A stretch of 64,000 nt of DNA from Bacteriovoracaceae bacterium (GTDB taxonomy: Bacteria > Bdellovibrionota > Bacteriovoracia > Bacteriovoracales > Bacteriovoracaceae), in contig JANJTC010000005.1 in the NCBI GenBank assembly GCA_024711325.1, positions 558,001-622,000 of the forward strand. The letters are read 5' to 3'. Below are positions 1 to 7,404 of this stretch, piece by piece. Every line of letters begins with the position of its first letter. Position 1 is the first letter of the stretch. The position numbers were made by a program, and so were the translations under genes. A model generated the notes under the pieces. The model was not told the DNA's origin and did no database searches. It saw only the letters and a list, made by a program, of their open reading frames with translations.

Positions 1-920
1 TCCAATTCAGTTACAGCTGTCTGAGTTGCAAATTTTGCATCGGATAGTTTGATAGGAGATGTGTCCGCTGCTTGCCAACAGTGTTTTCCCCATTCCTGAA
101 GAAAATATGGATATCCTTTTGTCTGCTCTAAAACATGAAGGATAGCCTTTTCTTCATATTCGACTCCCAAAGCTTTTGCGGGATTTACGATTGCCTTACG
201 AGCAGCTTGAGAATCTAATGGACCAATTTCTGGATATTCAAACAATCTTTCTGCGTATGATTTTGCTTCCCCCGCTTGTGCCACCAACTGAGGAAGTCCT
301 GCCCCTAGAAGAATAACGGGCATTTGGCGTTGAGTACATTTATGAAGGGCCATGATTAAAGCGGCGAATTGCTCTTCAGGAAGATACTGAATTTCATCAA
401 TGGCAAGAACCAAGGCTGTTTTTTTTTCTTTTGCAGCCGCACCTACTGCAAGCAAGAGATCTGTTAAATCTTGCTCTAGATCTCCCGAGTCAGCAGTACC
501 AACTTCTTCACCAAGATCGAGAGAGAATTCAACATCTTCATATTTTACCTTCATGGCACCTAGAAATCCCCCTAGAGTACGAAGAGCTTTCTTTGCCAGG
601 TCACCACTTGCTTTCATTCTGTCTAGACGCAGAAGCGCTGACCTCAGAGCAGGGATGAGAAGTGCGGGCAATGATCTTCCTTCAGGAGTTTCAAGAGAGA
701 CTACAGTGAAAGCTTGTGATTCGGCTTCTTGTGTAATTTTAGTGAGTAAAACTGTCTTACCAACACCTCGGAGTCCAACTAAGAGTAAACCTCTGAATGA
801 AAGACCATTCTTACATCTCTCTAAAGCGATATCAGCTTTAGTGATGATTTCATCACGGCCTGCTAATTGAGGAGGGATTGTTCCAGCACCTGGTGCGTAA
901 GGATTTATTTTTGGATTCAT
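1..920 (-). CDS. AAA+ ATPase, Orc1/ExeA-like (3' end outside window)
   Basis: Reading the complement from the ATG at 920 gives 306 codons with no stop before the window edge, so the C-terminus is missing. Visible motifs are Walker A GLRGVGKT (residues 49-56), Walker B LVLAIDE (170-176) and a sensor-1-like stretch ILLGAGLP (about 206-213). This matches the AAA_16/Orc1-like ATP-binding family, cytoplasmic proteins of about 400 residues whose partners vary and are mostly unknown. The start is the first ATG after a short AT-rich leader that contains an inverted repeat (TTATCG-N5-CGATAA, 940-956). The upstream neighbour is divergent. The ATPase call is secure; the biological role is not. Confidence 0.85.
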   Translation of the reverse strand, partial: MNPKINPYAPGAGTIPPQLAGRDEIITKADIALERCKNGLSFRGLLLVGLRGVGKTVLLTKITQEAESQAFTVVSLETPEGRSLPALLIPALRSALLRLDRMKASGDLAKKALRTLGGFLGAMKVKYEDVEFSLDLGEEVGTADSGDLEQDLTDLLLAVGAAAKEKKTALVLAIDEIQYLPEEQFAALIMALHKCTQRQMPVILLGAGLPQLVAQAGEAKSYAERLFEYPEIGPLDSQAARKAIVNPAKALGVEYEEKAILHVLEQTKGYPYFLQEWGKHCWQAADTSPIKLSDAKFATQTAVTEL

Positions 921-939
921 ATAAAAAGTTTAGTGTAAT

Positions 940-956
940 TTATCGAAAAACGATAA
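940..956. promoter_or_regulatory. Inverted repeat in the leader of the AAA ATPase gene
   Basis: TTATCG-AAAAA-CGATAA lies 20 bp upstream of the ATPase start. It could be an operator or a small 5'-UTR hairpin. No regulator is assigned. Confidence 0.3.
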
Positions 957-1045
957 CTTTATTTAAGATTACTATACCTAGGGGTTTTTTACCGTGATTC
1001 CGAGTGGTTACGTGTTTTAAACCAATGGGGACTCGAATTGGGGTA

Positions 1046-1103
1046 CCAGAAATAAAAAGCCTCAGCAAATTATCCCTTTCGTCTGAGGCTTTTTTATTTC
1101 TGG
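1046..1103. terminator. Orphan bidirectional terminator-like hairpin
   Basis: Arms of about 20 nt (1046-1065 and 1083-1103) pair with one bulge. The core is GCCTCAG/CTGAGGC followed by six T on the plus strand and by five T on the minus strand. It lies between two divergent genes, so it ends neither of them. It may end a small RNA starting near 980 or attenuate transcription into the kinase gene at 1127. Confidence 0.7.
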
Positions 1104-1126
1104 CGATAAATCTGTTAAATTAAATC

Positions 1127-1624
1127 ATGCAAAGAATTCATGTCACAGGAAATGCCGGTAGTGGAAAAACTACTCTCGGAAAAGCGTTATCGAAGAAGCT
1201 TAATCTAGATCTCTATGGCCTGGATCAGATTGTCTGGAAATCTGGATGGATTAAAACACCATTAGAAGAGAGAAAAGAAAAAATCCAAGAACTAATTGAA
1301 AATGAAAAATGGATTATAGAGGGTGTTTCAGGTCAAGTGTTTAAATCAGCAGAACTCATTATCATCTTAGATATTCCATTATGGGCGTGCATATTAGGTA
1401 TTTTAAAGAGATTTGCACAAAATGGACTAAAGACTCGAAACGACCTTCCAAGGAATTGTCCTGAGTACATAGGTGTTTTCAAAGCAATTAAAGTTGCTTT
1501 TATTTATCAAAAAGTAACGAGGCCATTATTGATAAATTTGGCGAACGAACTTACCCAGAATCAAAAAGTTATTTTTATAAAAAAAAGATCTGAGTGTGAA
1601 GGCTTTTTGGCATCGCTTTCTTAA
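1127..1624 (+). CDS. Small P-loop NTPase, adenylate-kinase/topology-modulation type
   Basis: A 165-residue cytoplasmic protein. Walker A GNAGSGKTT lies at residues 8-16, followed by the strand-helix pattern and DLYGLDQIVW segment typical of the AAA_17/FlaR-like topology modulation family. These are adenylate-kinase-fold proteins whose substrates are mostly unknown. The segment IIEGVSGQV is the usual second core strand. No Shine-Dalgarno precedes the ATG; a weak TTAAAT box sits 6 nt upstream, so initiation may be leaderless, but its -35 is poor. A strong hairpin lies only 24 bp upstream and may affect transcription. The fold call is good; no specific reaction can be named. Confidence 0.8.
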   Translation: MQRIHVTGNAGSGKTTLGKALSKKLNLDLYGLDQIVWKSGWIKTPLEERKEKIQELIENEKWIIEGVSGQVFKSAELIIILDIPLWACILGILKRFAQNGLKTRNDLPRNCPEYIGVFKAIKVAFIYQKVTRPLLINLANELTQNQKVIFIKKRSECEGFLASLS

Positions 1625-1629
1625 GTTCT

Positions 1630-1814
1630 TTACTTGATGGCATTGAAGTTAGAAAGCACCCTTCGAATGGTTTCTGGAGAGGGCGTGTCGTCGCGGGCAC
1701 TTTTTATCCCCTCACCTGTTTTTTAATCATATCATTGACTTCGAAAAGATCAACAGTCTGTTTTAGTTTGAAATTCTCCTGGTGTATCAATCCTTTGAAA
1801 TATCTAACAAACAT
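1630..1814 (-). pseudogene. Frame-broken small gene remnant
   Basis: On the minus strand an ATG at 1814 opens a 36-codon frame starting MFVRYFKGLIHQENFKLKQT and ending after ..MIKKQVRG. The -1 frame continues from the same A6 run with protein-like sequence (..TGEGIKSARDDTPSPE, then TIRRVLSNFNAIK) to a stop at 1630. Joining the frames gives about 60 residues of coherent amphipathic sequence. I read this as one gene broken by an indel near the AAAAAACAGG tract, or less likely a -1 frameshift. The family is not recognised. The rest of 1625-1913 shows only the upstream region of the BON gene. Confidence 0.4.
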
Positions 1815-1913
1815 TCTTATTAAATGACTTGTTTAAGAATCCCTTAAGAGAAAATAAAGATGATGTCACTTAAACTTCCCATCATGGAGGAATAGCATGA
1901 GGTGAGGTGATTT

Positions 1914-2372
1914 ATGGAATCAAATCAAAAGAATAAAAGTATTTTTCATACTGATCAGGGTCGATGGGACCGACGGGATTTTGCAGACGATAAGTGGGCC
2001 CAAGACTTTGATGACAATATTAACCGGCATACACTTCAAGGACACACTCCTGATGAATTCGATGAAGGAGAGGCCATGGGCTATCACGAAGATGATTTTC
2101 ATGAGCCTTCAGGGCATATTTTCTCGAATGATGAACTTGAGAAAGTGGTCAAAGAACTTCTGAATAACAGTAAATCATTAGATGCTTCCGATATTACTGT
2201 TACAGCAGATAGTGGAAACATTACTTTGAGTGGCACCGTTAAAAGTGATCAAGAGAAAAATATTGCGGGTTCTCGGGTCCAGTTGATCCATGGTGTAGGA
2301 ACCGTTGGAAACAACCTTATTGTGAAAATCAATGAAGGGATTTTACCTACTGACGTTGGGCGGGACGATTAG
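1914..2372 (+). CDS. BON-domain protein
   Basis: A 152-residue protein with a very polar, Asp/Glu-rich N-terminal half and no signal peptide, then a BON domain at about residues 70-145. The signature SDITVTADSGNITLSGTV and the later VQLIHGVGTVGNNL match the family's alternating beta pattern and conserved glycines. BON domains bind phospholipid or other hydrophobic surfaces and are common in osmotic or envelope-stress proteins, but those are usually exported and this one looks cytoplasmic. GAGGTGA precedes the ATG by 4 nt. It is followed closely by the TetR gene, which has its own promoter. Confidence 0.75.
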   Translation: MESNQKNKSIFHTDQGRWDRRDFADDKWAQDFDDNINRHTLQGHTPDEFDEGEAMGYHEDDFHEPSGHIFSNDELEKVVKELLNNSKSLDASDITVTADSGNITLSGTVKSDQEKNIAGSRVQLIHGVGTVGNNLIVKINEGILPTDVGRDD

Positions 2373-2394
2373 TTACGGCCAATGGAAATTTTAC

Positions 2395-2423
2395 TTGAAA
2401 ATAAACCGACTGGTTGGTATATT
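2395..2423 (+). promoter_or_regulatory. Promoter with embedded TetR-type operator, giving a leaderless start
   Basis: TTGAAA (2395-2400), 17-bp spacer, TATATT (2418-2423) with TG one base upstream (extended -10). The spacer holds the palindrome AACCGACTGGTT (2404-2415), whose centre resembles the ACCGACTGGT core described for NemR-like TetR operators. The -10 ends 6 nt before the ATG at 2430, so transcription should start at the start codon. Confidence 0.7.
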
Positions 2424-2429
2424 AAATCC

Positions 2430-3044
2430 ATGGCACGACCAAAAAAAGACGCACTCCAACAGTCCTCAAAAGATAAGCTGCTTGAAGCTGCCACGGTTCT
2501 CATTAGAACAAATGGCTATTCTTCCACGACAGTGGACGATCTTTGTCTAAAAGCAGGGGTGAGTAAGGGAACATTCTTTCATAACTTTAAATCAAAAGAA
2601 GAACTAGCTGTCGCAGCTGCTCAAAATTGGTCTTTGAAAACGGGAGAATTTTTTAAAGCAGCTCCTTATAATAAAAAGAAAGACCCCTTAGATCGCTTTC
2701 TGGGTTATATCAGATTTAGAAAAGAGATTCTTCAGGGAGATTTGCCAGAGTTTACCTGTCTTGTGGGAACGATGGTTCAAGAAACTTATGATTCCCATCC
2801 TGAGATTAAAGTGGCCTGTTATGAAAGTATTTTTGATCACGCTGAAAGTTTAAAAAGTGATATTCATTTGGCCCGCGAGCTCTACGCCAAAAGAAGTAAA
2901 TGGTCTTCAGAAAGCCTGGCCCTTCATACTCAAGCGGTTATTCAAGGGGCCTTCATTCTTGCCAAAGCAAGCGGGGACGTAAAAATTGCCTCTCAAAGCA
3001 TTGATCATCTCGAAAATTATATTCGGCTGCTTTTTAACAAGTAG
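2430..3044 (+). CDS. TetR/AcrR-family transcriptional repressor
   Basis: A 204-residue regulator. The N-terminal TetR DNA-binding domain covers about residues 10-57 and includes AATVLIRTNGYSSTTVDDLC and the recognition-helix segment AGVSKGTFFHNFKSKEEL. The remaining alpha-helical domain would bind an effector. I chose the ATG at 2430 (MARPKKDA..) over an in-frame ATG at 2382, because a promoter with an operator palindrome lies between them and that family's proteins usually begin RPK. This implies a leaderless, probably autoregulated transcript. The downstream SRPBCC and YciI genes are likely co-transcribed and so its likely targets. Confidence 0.9.
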   Translation: MARPKKDALQQSSKDKLLEAATVLIRTNGYSSTTVDDLCLKAGVSKGTFFHNFKSKEELAVAAAQNWSLKTGEFFKAAPYNKKKDPLDRFLGYIRFRKEILQGDLPEFTCLVGTMVQETYDSHPEIKVACYESIFDHAESLKSDIHLARELYAKRSKWSSESLALHTQAVIQGAFILAKASGDVKIASQSIDHLENYIRLLFNK

Positions 3045-3067
3045 TTAAACCTTCAAGGAGACAAGCA

Positions 3068-3511
3068 ATGTCTAATACAATCACTTTACATCGAGTCCTC
3101 AAGGCCCCTGTTAGTCGCGTTTACCGTGCTTTTACAAATCCTGATGCTCTTGCCTCCTGGATTCCTCCCTACGGTTTTATTGCCAAGGTTCATGAATTCA
3201 ATCCCGTTGTTGGTGGAAGCTATAGAATGTCCTTTATTAACTTCACTAATCAACAAGAGACTTTTTTCGGAGGAACCTACATTGAAATGAAGCCCAATGA
3301 GTTGCTCAAATACGTTGATAAGTTTGACGATCCAAATCTTCCAGGGGAAATGAAAGTGACAATTTCATTTAAAGAGGTTTCCTGCGGTACAGAGATCAAT
3401 ATAAGACAAGAAGGAATTCCTTCAGTGATTCCGACGGAGATGTGTTATCTCGGCTGGCAAGAATCTCTCATGAAACTTACTAAATTAGTTGAACCAGAAA
3501 TCAATCAATAG
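3068..3511 (+). CDS. SRPBCC/AHSA1-like (polyketide-cyclase fold) protein
   Basis: A 147-residue cytoplasmic protein with the AHSA1 pattern: an N-terminal strand ITLHRVLKAPVSRVYRAFTN, the motif DALASWIPP (residues about 25-33), GGSYRMSF, and a C-terminal helix with GWQESLMKL. The family forms a helix-grip fold with a hydrophobic cavity and is often encoded beside small regulators; ligands are seldom known. AAGGAGA precedes the ATG with good spacing. It sits 23 bp after the TetR gene and 8 bp before the YciI gene, so the three look like one operon. Confidence 0.85.
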   Translation: MSNTITLHRVLKAPVSRVYRAFTNPDALASWIPPYGFIAKVHEFNPVVGGSYRMSFINFTNQQETFFGGTYIEMKPNELLKYVDKFDDPNLPGEMKVTISFKEVSCGTEINIRQEGIPSVIPTEMCYLGWQESLMKLTKLVEPEINQ

Positions 3512-3519
3512 GATTTTTT

Positions 3520-3870
3520 ATGAAGAAATTTTTAGCAATCTATCGAGGCGAGCCGAAAGCCTCGGGCAACGACTGGGATAAACTCGCACCAGAAAAACAA
3601 AAAGAACTAATTGCAAAAGGTATGGAGGCCTGGGGAAATTGGATGAAGGAGCATTCGTCCCAAATAATTGAAACAGGAGGACCTTTAGGAAAGACCTTGG
3701 CCACTGGTAAAGAAGGCATTTCTTCCGTTACCAATAAAGATTGCGGTTATGTCATCATTCAGGCATCTTCCCATGAAGAAGCAGCGAAGATGTTTTTAAA
3801 TCATCCGCATTTCTCTATTTTTCCTGGGGAGAATGTTGAAATCATGGAGTGCCTACCTATTCCTCAATAA
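3520..3870 (+). CDS. YciI/DGPF-family protein
   Basis: A 116-residue protein with the YCII-related ferredoxin-like fold pattern: an initial strand MKKFLAIYRGE, a helix with AWGNWMKEH, ETGGPLGKT, then GYVIIQASSHEEAAKMFLNHP and a final strand with VEIMECLP. It is often found next to SRPBCC and sigma/TetR regulators; the biochemical role of such copies is unknown. It is preceded by a modest TAGGAT Shine-Dalgarno and followed by a long hairpin that probably ends the operon. Confidence 0.85.
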   Translation: MKKFLAIYRGEPKASGNDWDKLAPEKQKELIAKGMEAWGNWMKEHSSQIIETGGPLGKTLATGKEGISSVTNKDCGYVIIQASSHEEAAKMFLNHPHFSIFPGENVEIMECLPIPQ

Positions 3871-3874
3871 AAAC

Positions 3875-3926
3875 ATATCCAACCTCTGAAGAATGTTTAA
3901 TTCAACAGAGATTGGATATACTTTTC
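3875..3926 (+). terminator. Likely terminator after the tetR-SRPBCC-yciI operon
   Basis: Arms 3875-3888 and 3906-3919 pair at 13 of 14 positions around a 17-nt loop and are followed by ACTTTT. The U tract is short, so strength is uncertain. Confidence 0.5.
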
Positions 3927-4058
3927 GCCATTTATTCTTGGCGTTCTAAAAACCAGAAATGCACTTCAAATAATTGAAAGCTTACGAAATCCAAAAAACA
4001 TGTCAGATCTTCTTGCTTTCCAAACGATAATATCCTTCATCCAAGGAAGGAGGCGCTT

Positions 4059-5006
4059 TTGAAAACAAATATTTTTGTTCCAAGTTTTTTTCTCGCCCGC
4101 AAAGACCAACTCATCCGTATAGATCGTCCCATGATCATTGGTCGCTCCGAAGGAGATATTGTCCTGGAGGAGGACGATCTGCTCAGTGCTGCACATTGCA
4201 TGATTCGACCGCAACTTTTAGAAGCATTTATTAAAGATCTGAAAAGTAGAAATGGTGTCTTTGTTAACAAAAAGAAAATAGAACCGAATGTGGAAGTAAA
4301 ACTGAATCCAGGTGACGCTGTTCAGATAGGCAGCCATGAGTATACTTTTTTCGATAAAGAAGATGAGGCCAAAAAAACTCTTCCTAAGGAGAGTCGCAGA
4401 AAACATCCAAGACCCGAAAATCTTTACGGACCTGAAAATCTTCTTACCTTTTATGCTGCTCCTTATGCCTTTAGAGGGCTCTACCTTCTCGTTCTATTAG
4501 GAACAGTAGCAAGCTTTTTCCTCAATCTTCATCTAGATATGAAGATTCCTCGTGAGCTTATCTTTTTGGAAAGTCTCTATAATCAAGATATCTTTGTCAG
4601 TGGATTGAAGCTTTTATTCCTGGTATGGCTTGCTTGTTTGGGTCATGGTTTTCTCATGACGATTTATTTCAACCGAAATCCTGTCAGAAAAGGAATCAGC
4701 CTGGCGGTTTTTTGTTTTGTGATTTTCTTTATGGTGGATTTTCAATATGGACCACTAGGTGGAATTAAACGTTATCTCATTGATAGAGAAAATCTGGAAA
4801 GATTGGATATTAGCGATAAGGCCATTGTGAATTTAATAAACATTATTGGCCATAAAGAAGCTATGGCAAAATCTTTTGCTCAGTCTAAACGTAAGATAGG
4901 GGGGGAACAGCTGGCCTTCCTGAGTAAAGATTATAAGGAAGTTATTAATCGCCTTGATCGAAAAATTGCTCGTTTGAGTAAGAATAAACAGTCCGGTCGA
5001 AAATAA
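4059..5006 (+). CDS. FHA-domain membrane protein
   Basis: A 315-residue protein starting at TTG, chosen because AAGGAAGGAGG lies just upstream. Residues about 20-110 form a forkhead-associated domain with the phosphothreonine-binding signatures GRSEGDI, SAAHCMI and SRNGVFVN. Three hydrophobic segments follow at about 135-160, 180-207 and 213-232, then a basic C-terminal tail. The FHA domain would sit in the cytoplasm and bind a phosphothreonine partner. Candidate kinases include the one at 32240, but no direct link is visible. It stands alone between the yciI operon and the 2H phosphoesterase. Function beyond phosphopeptide binding is unknown. Confidence 0.8.
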   Translation: MKTNIFVPSFFLARKDQLIRIDRPMIIGRSEGDIVLEEDDLLSAAHCMIRPQLLEAFIKDLKSRNGVFVNKKKIEPNVEVKLNPGDAVQIGSHEYTFFDKEDEAKKTLPKESRRKHPRPENLYGPENLLTFYAAPYAFRGLYLLVLLGTVASFFLNLHLDMKIPRELIFLESLYNQDIFVSGLKLLFLVWLACLGHGFLMTIYFNRNPVRKGISLAVFCFVIFFMVDFQYGPLGGIKRYLIDRENLERLDISDKAIVNLINIIGHKEAMAKSFAQSKRKIGGEQLAFLSKDYKEVINRLDRKIARLSKNKQSGRK

Positions 5007-5012
5007 GATTGG

Positions 5013-5040
5013 ATATCAATTATTAGATATCAAGTATTAG
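5013..5040. repeat. Tandem 14-bp repeat, two copies
   Basis: ATATCAATTATTAG (5013-5026) is followed directly by ATATCAAGTATTAG (5027-5040), one mismatch. It lies between the FHA gene stop and the next promoter; role unknown. Confidence 0.75.
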
Positions 5041-5097
5041 TGAATTTTCTAGATATTGAAAATCCCAAGGGGCTTTTATCAATGTCTCATGTCTTTA

Positions 5098-5126
5098 TTG
5101 CATTAACTCAAGACTTGAAACATAAT
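5098..5126 (+). promoter_or_regulatory. Promoter giving a leaderless 2H phosphoesterase mRNA
   Basis: TTGCAT (5098-5103), 17 bp, CATAAT (5121-5126), then 6 nt to the ATG at 5133. The -10 is five of six; the -35 is weaker. Confidence 0.5.
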
Positions 5127-5132
5127 CGCTGT

Positions 5133-5729
5133 ATGAAATACCTCATACTTTGCTTTCTCTTTTTAACCACCCAGGTCCAGGCCGCAACTTATAAATTATC
5201 CCAGGATATTTACAAGAATGAAAATGTTTCGTTCTTGATATATGACAATTACCTTACGATGAACATTAATTATGATCCCATTAAAAAATTGTTGGTTCAA
5301 TTAAATGATCAAAGTAAAATACCTTTGAAAAACAGAGGTGAGTCACACATCACGGTTGTCACTCCAATTGAGTATGATAACGTTCTCAATAAATATATAA
5401 GTATTCATGAGATAAATGCAATCGCTGCCAGGGTGAAAATACAGAAAACCCCTTTTGAGGTAGTGTGCATCGGGAAAGGATCAGTTAAAATTCGAGACAA
5501 AGAGGAATCAACTTTTTATATTGTGATTAAGTCTCCTGGTCTGTTAAATATCAGGAATGAGATTCATAAACTATTTGTTAAGAAGGGGGGTGCCAATGAA
5601 GCTTTTAACCCTGATAACTACCATCCTCATATAACCCTCGGATTCACTAATCGTGACTTGCATGAAAGTGATGGGATTATTAAAGATAAAAAAAGCTGTG
5701 TGGCCGAAATAAAAACAGGATTGTTTTAA
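5133..5729 (+). CDS. Exported 2H phosphoesterase-like protein
   Basis: A 198-residue protein with a signal peptide (MKYLILCFLFLTTQVQA). Two H-x-T motifs mark the 2H phosphoesterase fold: SHITVVTP at about residue 72 and HPHITLGF about 100 residues later. This superfamily includes 2',5' RNA ligase and cyclic phosphodiesterases acting on 2',3'-cyclic or 2'-5' bonds, normally in the cytoplasm; here export suggests periplasmic nucleotide or RNA-end processing. The ATG at 5133 is preferred because a promoter places the transcript start there and the protein then begins with a clean signal peptide. The alternative ATG at 5082 has an AAGGGG Shine-Dalgarno but would put 17 polar residues before it. 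Confidence 0.7.
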   Translation: MKYLILCFLFLTTQVQAATYKLSQDIYKNENVSFLIYDNYLTMNINYDPIKKLLVQLNDQSKIPLKNRGESHITVVTPIEYDNVLNKYISIHEINAIAARVKIQKTPFEVVCIGKGSVKIRDKEESTFYIVIKSPGLLNIRNEIHKLFVKKGGANEAFNPDNYHPHITLGFTNRDLHESDGIIKDKKSCVAEIKTGLF

Positions 5730-5740
5730 GAGAGAGAATT

Positions 5741-6382
5741 ATGGAGAATTTTGAAAAACGGCGTGATCGATTCGAGCTTTTTGAAGGGATGGAAAATCCG
5801 CTTTTGAATTTAACTTTCAATCTCGAGGTCCCTGACTTTCGTCCCTATTGCAAGCTTAACAATTTGCCGCCTTTCCATTTTTTCCTCTTCATTCTTTTTA
5901 AATCTCTCATGAAGGTAGAAAACTTTCGCTACCGGATTTTTCAAAATGAAGTTATTAAAATTGACCGGTTAATACCCTCTTACACTGTCATGAATGAAGA
6001 TCAAGTCTTAAACTTCACTCGCTTTGAGTATAGTGAAGAATTGAAAATATTCATTGAACGCAGCTTGAAATCCAGGGAAGAATCGACGAAATCCCGCAAG
6101 CTTTTGCATTCAGCAAAAGAGTTTTCTGAAAGAGAAATTAAAGACTATGTTTTTATTACCAGCATTCCTTGGTTGGAATTTACTTCAATTCAACATCCTG
6201 TAGCCAAATTTAAATCTGCGGATATTCCTTCGATAGCTTGGGGGAAATTCAAGTCAGGGCCTAATGGAATTCTCATCATGCCTTTTTCTGTTCAGGCACA
6301 TCATGGTTTCGTTGATGGTTATCACATTCATTTATTGGCCCAAGAAATTGCCCGGGAAATTGACGTGAGAATTAACTTATAA
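5741..6382 (+). CDS. Chloramphenicol-acetyltransferase-like acyltransferase
   Basis: A 213-residue protein of typical CAT length. The C-terminal FSVQAHHGFVDGYHI carries the catalytic histidine motif HHxxxDG of the CAT/BAHD-type acyl-CoA transferases. Earlier segments (RFELFEGMENPLLNLTFNLE, NFRYRIFQNEVI and SIPWLEFTSI) also align with the family pattern. It would transfer an acetyl group from acetyl-CoA to a hydroxyl. Substrate cannot be named, and the N-terminal part differs enough that drug resistance should not be assumed. GAGAGA precedes the ATG. The stop overlaps the convergent MAPEG gene by 11 bp. Confidence 0.8.
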   Translation: MENFEKRRDRFELFEGMENPLLNLTFNLEVPDFRPYCKLNNLPPFHFFLFILFKSLMKVENFRYRIFQNEVIKIDRLIPSYTVMNEDQVLNFTRFEYSEELKIFIERSLKSREESTKSRKLLHSAKEFSEREIKDYVFITSIPWLEFTSIQHPVAKFKSADIPSIAWGKFKSGPNGILIMPFSVQAHHGFVDGYHIHLLAQEIAREIDVRINL

Positions 6383-6767
6383 CTTTGGTAAGAAGATAGA
6401 AGTTGCACGCCAAAGACATGAAAAAATAAAGTGCCCGTTGTGGAACATTGCCAATGGCATAGCTTATGAAGTGGGCAACTCTGCTTAATAGGTACAAGGC
6501 AGCGGTTGCTTGCGTTAACGGATCAAACTTATTTAAAATTCCCAAAAGGATGATGGCCACTGCATAGGCCGGGAAATAGTCCTTTAGATTATTATAGGCA
6601 CGGTCACATCGAGAAGCCCAAGGTAGAAGTTCTTTCCCAGGAATGGGATCTCGGTTGGATGCTATCCATTTGCCTCCATAAGATTTCCATTTTCCGACGC
6701 TTCCTGGAACCCAAGCAAACATAAAGAGAATCGTCATCAGAGTTAAGCAAATGTATTCAAAGGCCAT
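6372..6767 (-). CDS. MAPEG-family integral membrane protein
   Basis: A 131-residue protein with four hydrophobic segments. The family signatures are the basic, polar loop after helix 1 with NRDP, then RCDRAYNNLKDYFPAYA (family motif around ERAxxNxxE) and LLSRVAHFISYAIGNVPQRA. MAPEG proteins are membrane trimers related to microsomal glutathione transferase; bacterial members have uncertain substrates. AGGATGA precedes the ATG. It lies 11 bp downstream of the beta-barrel gene and may share its transcript. Confidence 0.85.
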   Translation of the reverse strand: MAFEYICLTLMTILFMFAWVPGSVGKWKSYGGKWIASNRDPIPGKELLPWASRCDRAYNNLKDYFPAYAVAIILLGILNKFDPLTQATAALYLLSRVAHFISYAIGNVPQRALYFFMSLACNFYLLTKVIS

Positions 6768-6778
6768 AGTTAGTCATC

Positions 6779-7342
6779 CTATCTGGTAATAATGGTGAAT
6801 TCCAACATCGGCATTAAATTTGTAATTTTATCTGAAACAGTATTCTCAGTGGAACCTACTTTTTCTTCTTTCAAGCCAAGAGTATGGTAATGAATACCTG
6901 CCCCGAAACCCCAAAGGCGTGAAAGACGAAAGCGATAACCAACTCCGAATGACATACTAGAACCTGAAACTTCCCGGGATGAACCAGCTTTTTCACGATC
7001 GCCTTTTACATATGGATTCCAGTCGAAGGAAAAATAGAGATTATAGTTCTCATTCGTAAACCATTGAAGACGTGGCCCCATCTCCAAAAGTGAATATGTA
7101 TCTTCCGGAGATGTCCCTTGACTCAAAGAGGAACTCCACGAATGGATGTTCCATCCAAAGAAGAGAGTTTTCTTGCCATTTACAGAAGCACCTAAGAATG
7201 CTTTGTGAAAAGTTCGGCTTTCTTCAAATTCTGATTCAGCTGATCCATCTTTCTGCGACGAATAGTTAAGGCCATATTGAAGAAGAAAATTTGCCTGAGC
7301 AGTCATTGGGAAGACGAGTAGAAGAAGGAGCAAAAAACGCAT
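6779..7342 (-). CDS. Outer-membrane beta-barrel protein
   Basis: A 187-residue protein with a signal peptide (MRFLLLLLLVFPMTAQA) followed by alternating beta strands, such as KTLFFGWNIHSW, YNLYFSFDWNPYV and MSFGVGYRFRLSRLWGFGAG, and an aromatic/charged C-terminal strand (PMLEFTIITR). This is the pattern of a small 8-strand outer-membrane porin-like barrel. No closer family was recognised. GAGG precedes the ATG. Confidence 0.7.
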   Translation of the reverse strand: MRFLLLLLLVFPMTAQANFLLQYGLNYSSQKDGSAESEFEESRTFHKAFLGASVNGKKTLFFGWNIHSWSSSLSQGTSPEDTYSLLEMGPRLQWFTNENYNLYFSFDWNPYVKGDREKAGSSREVSGSSMSFGVGYRFRLSRLWGFGAGIHYHTLGLKEEKVGSTENTVSDKITNLMPMLEFTIITR

Positions 7343-7404
7343 AAAGAACCTCTAGAATTTATTTTAAGAATTTTCCCACAGATTTCAAATGTGTCCAAGT
7401 CGTA

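Noticed and set aside
400-870. 156-codon plus-strand open frame
   Set aside because: It lies opposite the AAA ATPase, whose complement carries Walker A and B motifs; the plus frame has no family pattern.
1010-1050. tRNA-like bases (GGGACTCGAATTGGGG, ending in ACCA)
   Set aside because: The T-stem does not pair on either strand and no acceptor or anticodon arm can be built; at most a decayed fragment.
2382-2429. Upstream ATG extending the TetR protein by 16 residues
   Set aside because: The promoter and operator lie between it and 2430, and the extension is unlike the family N-terminus.
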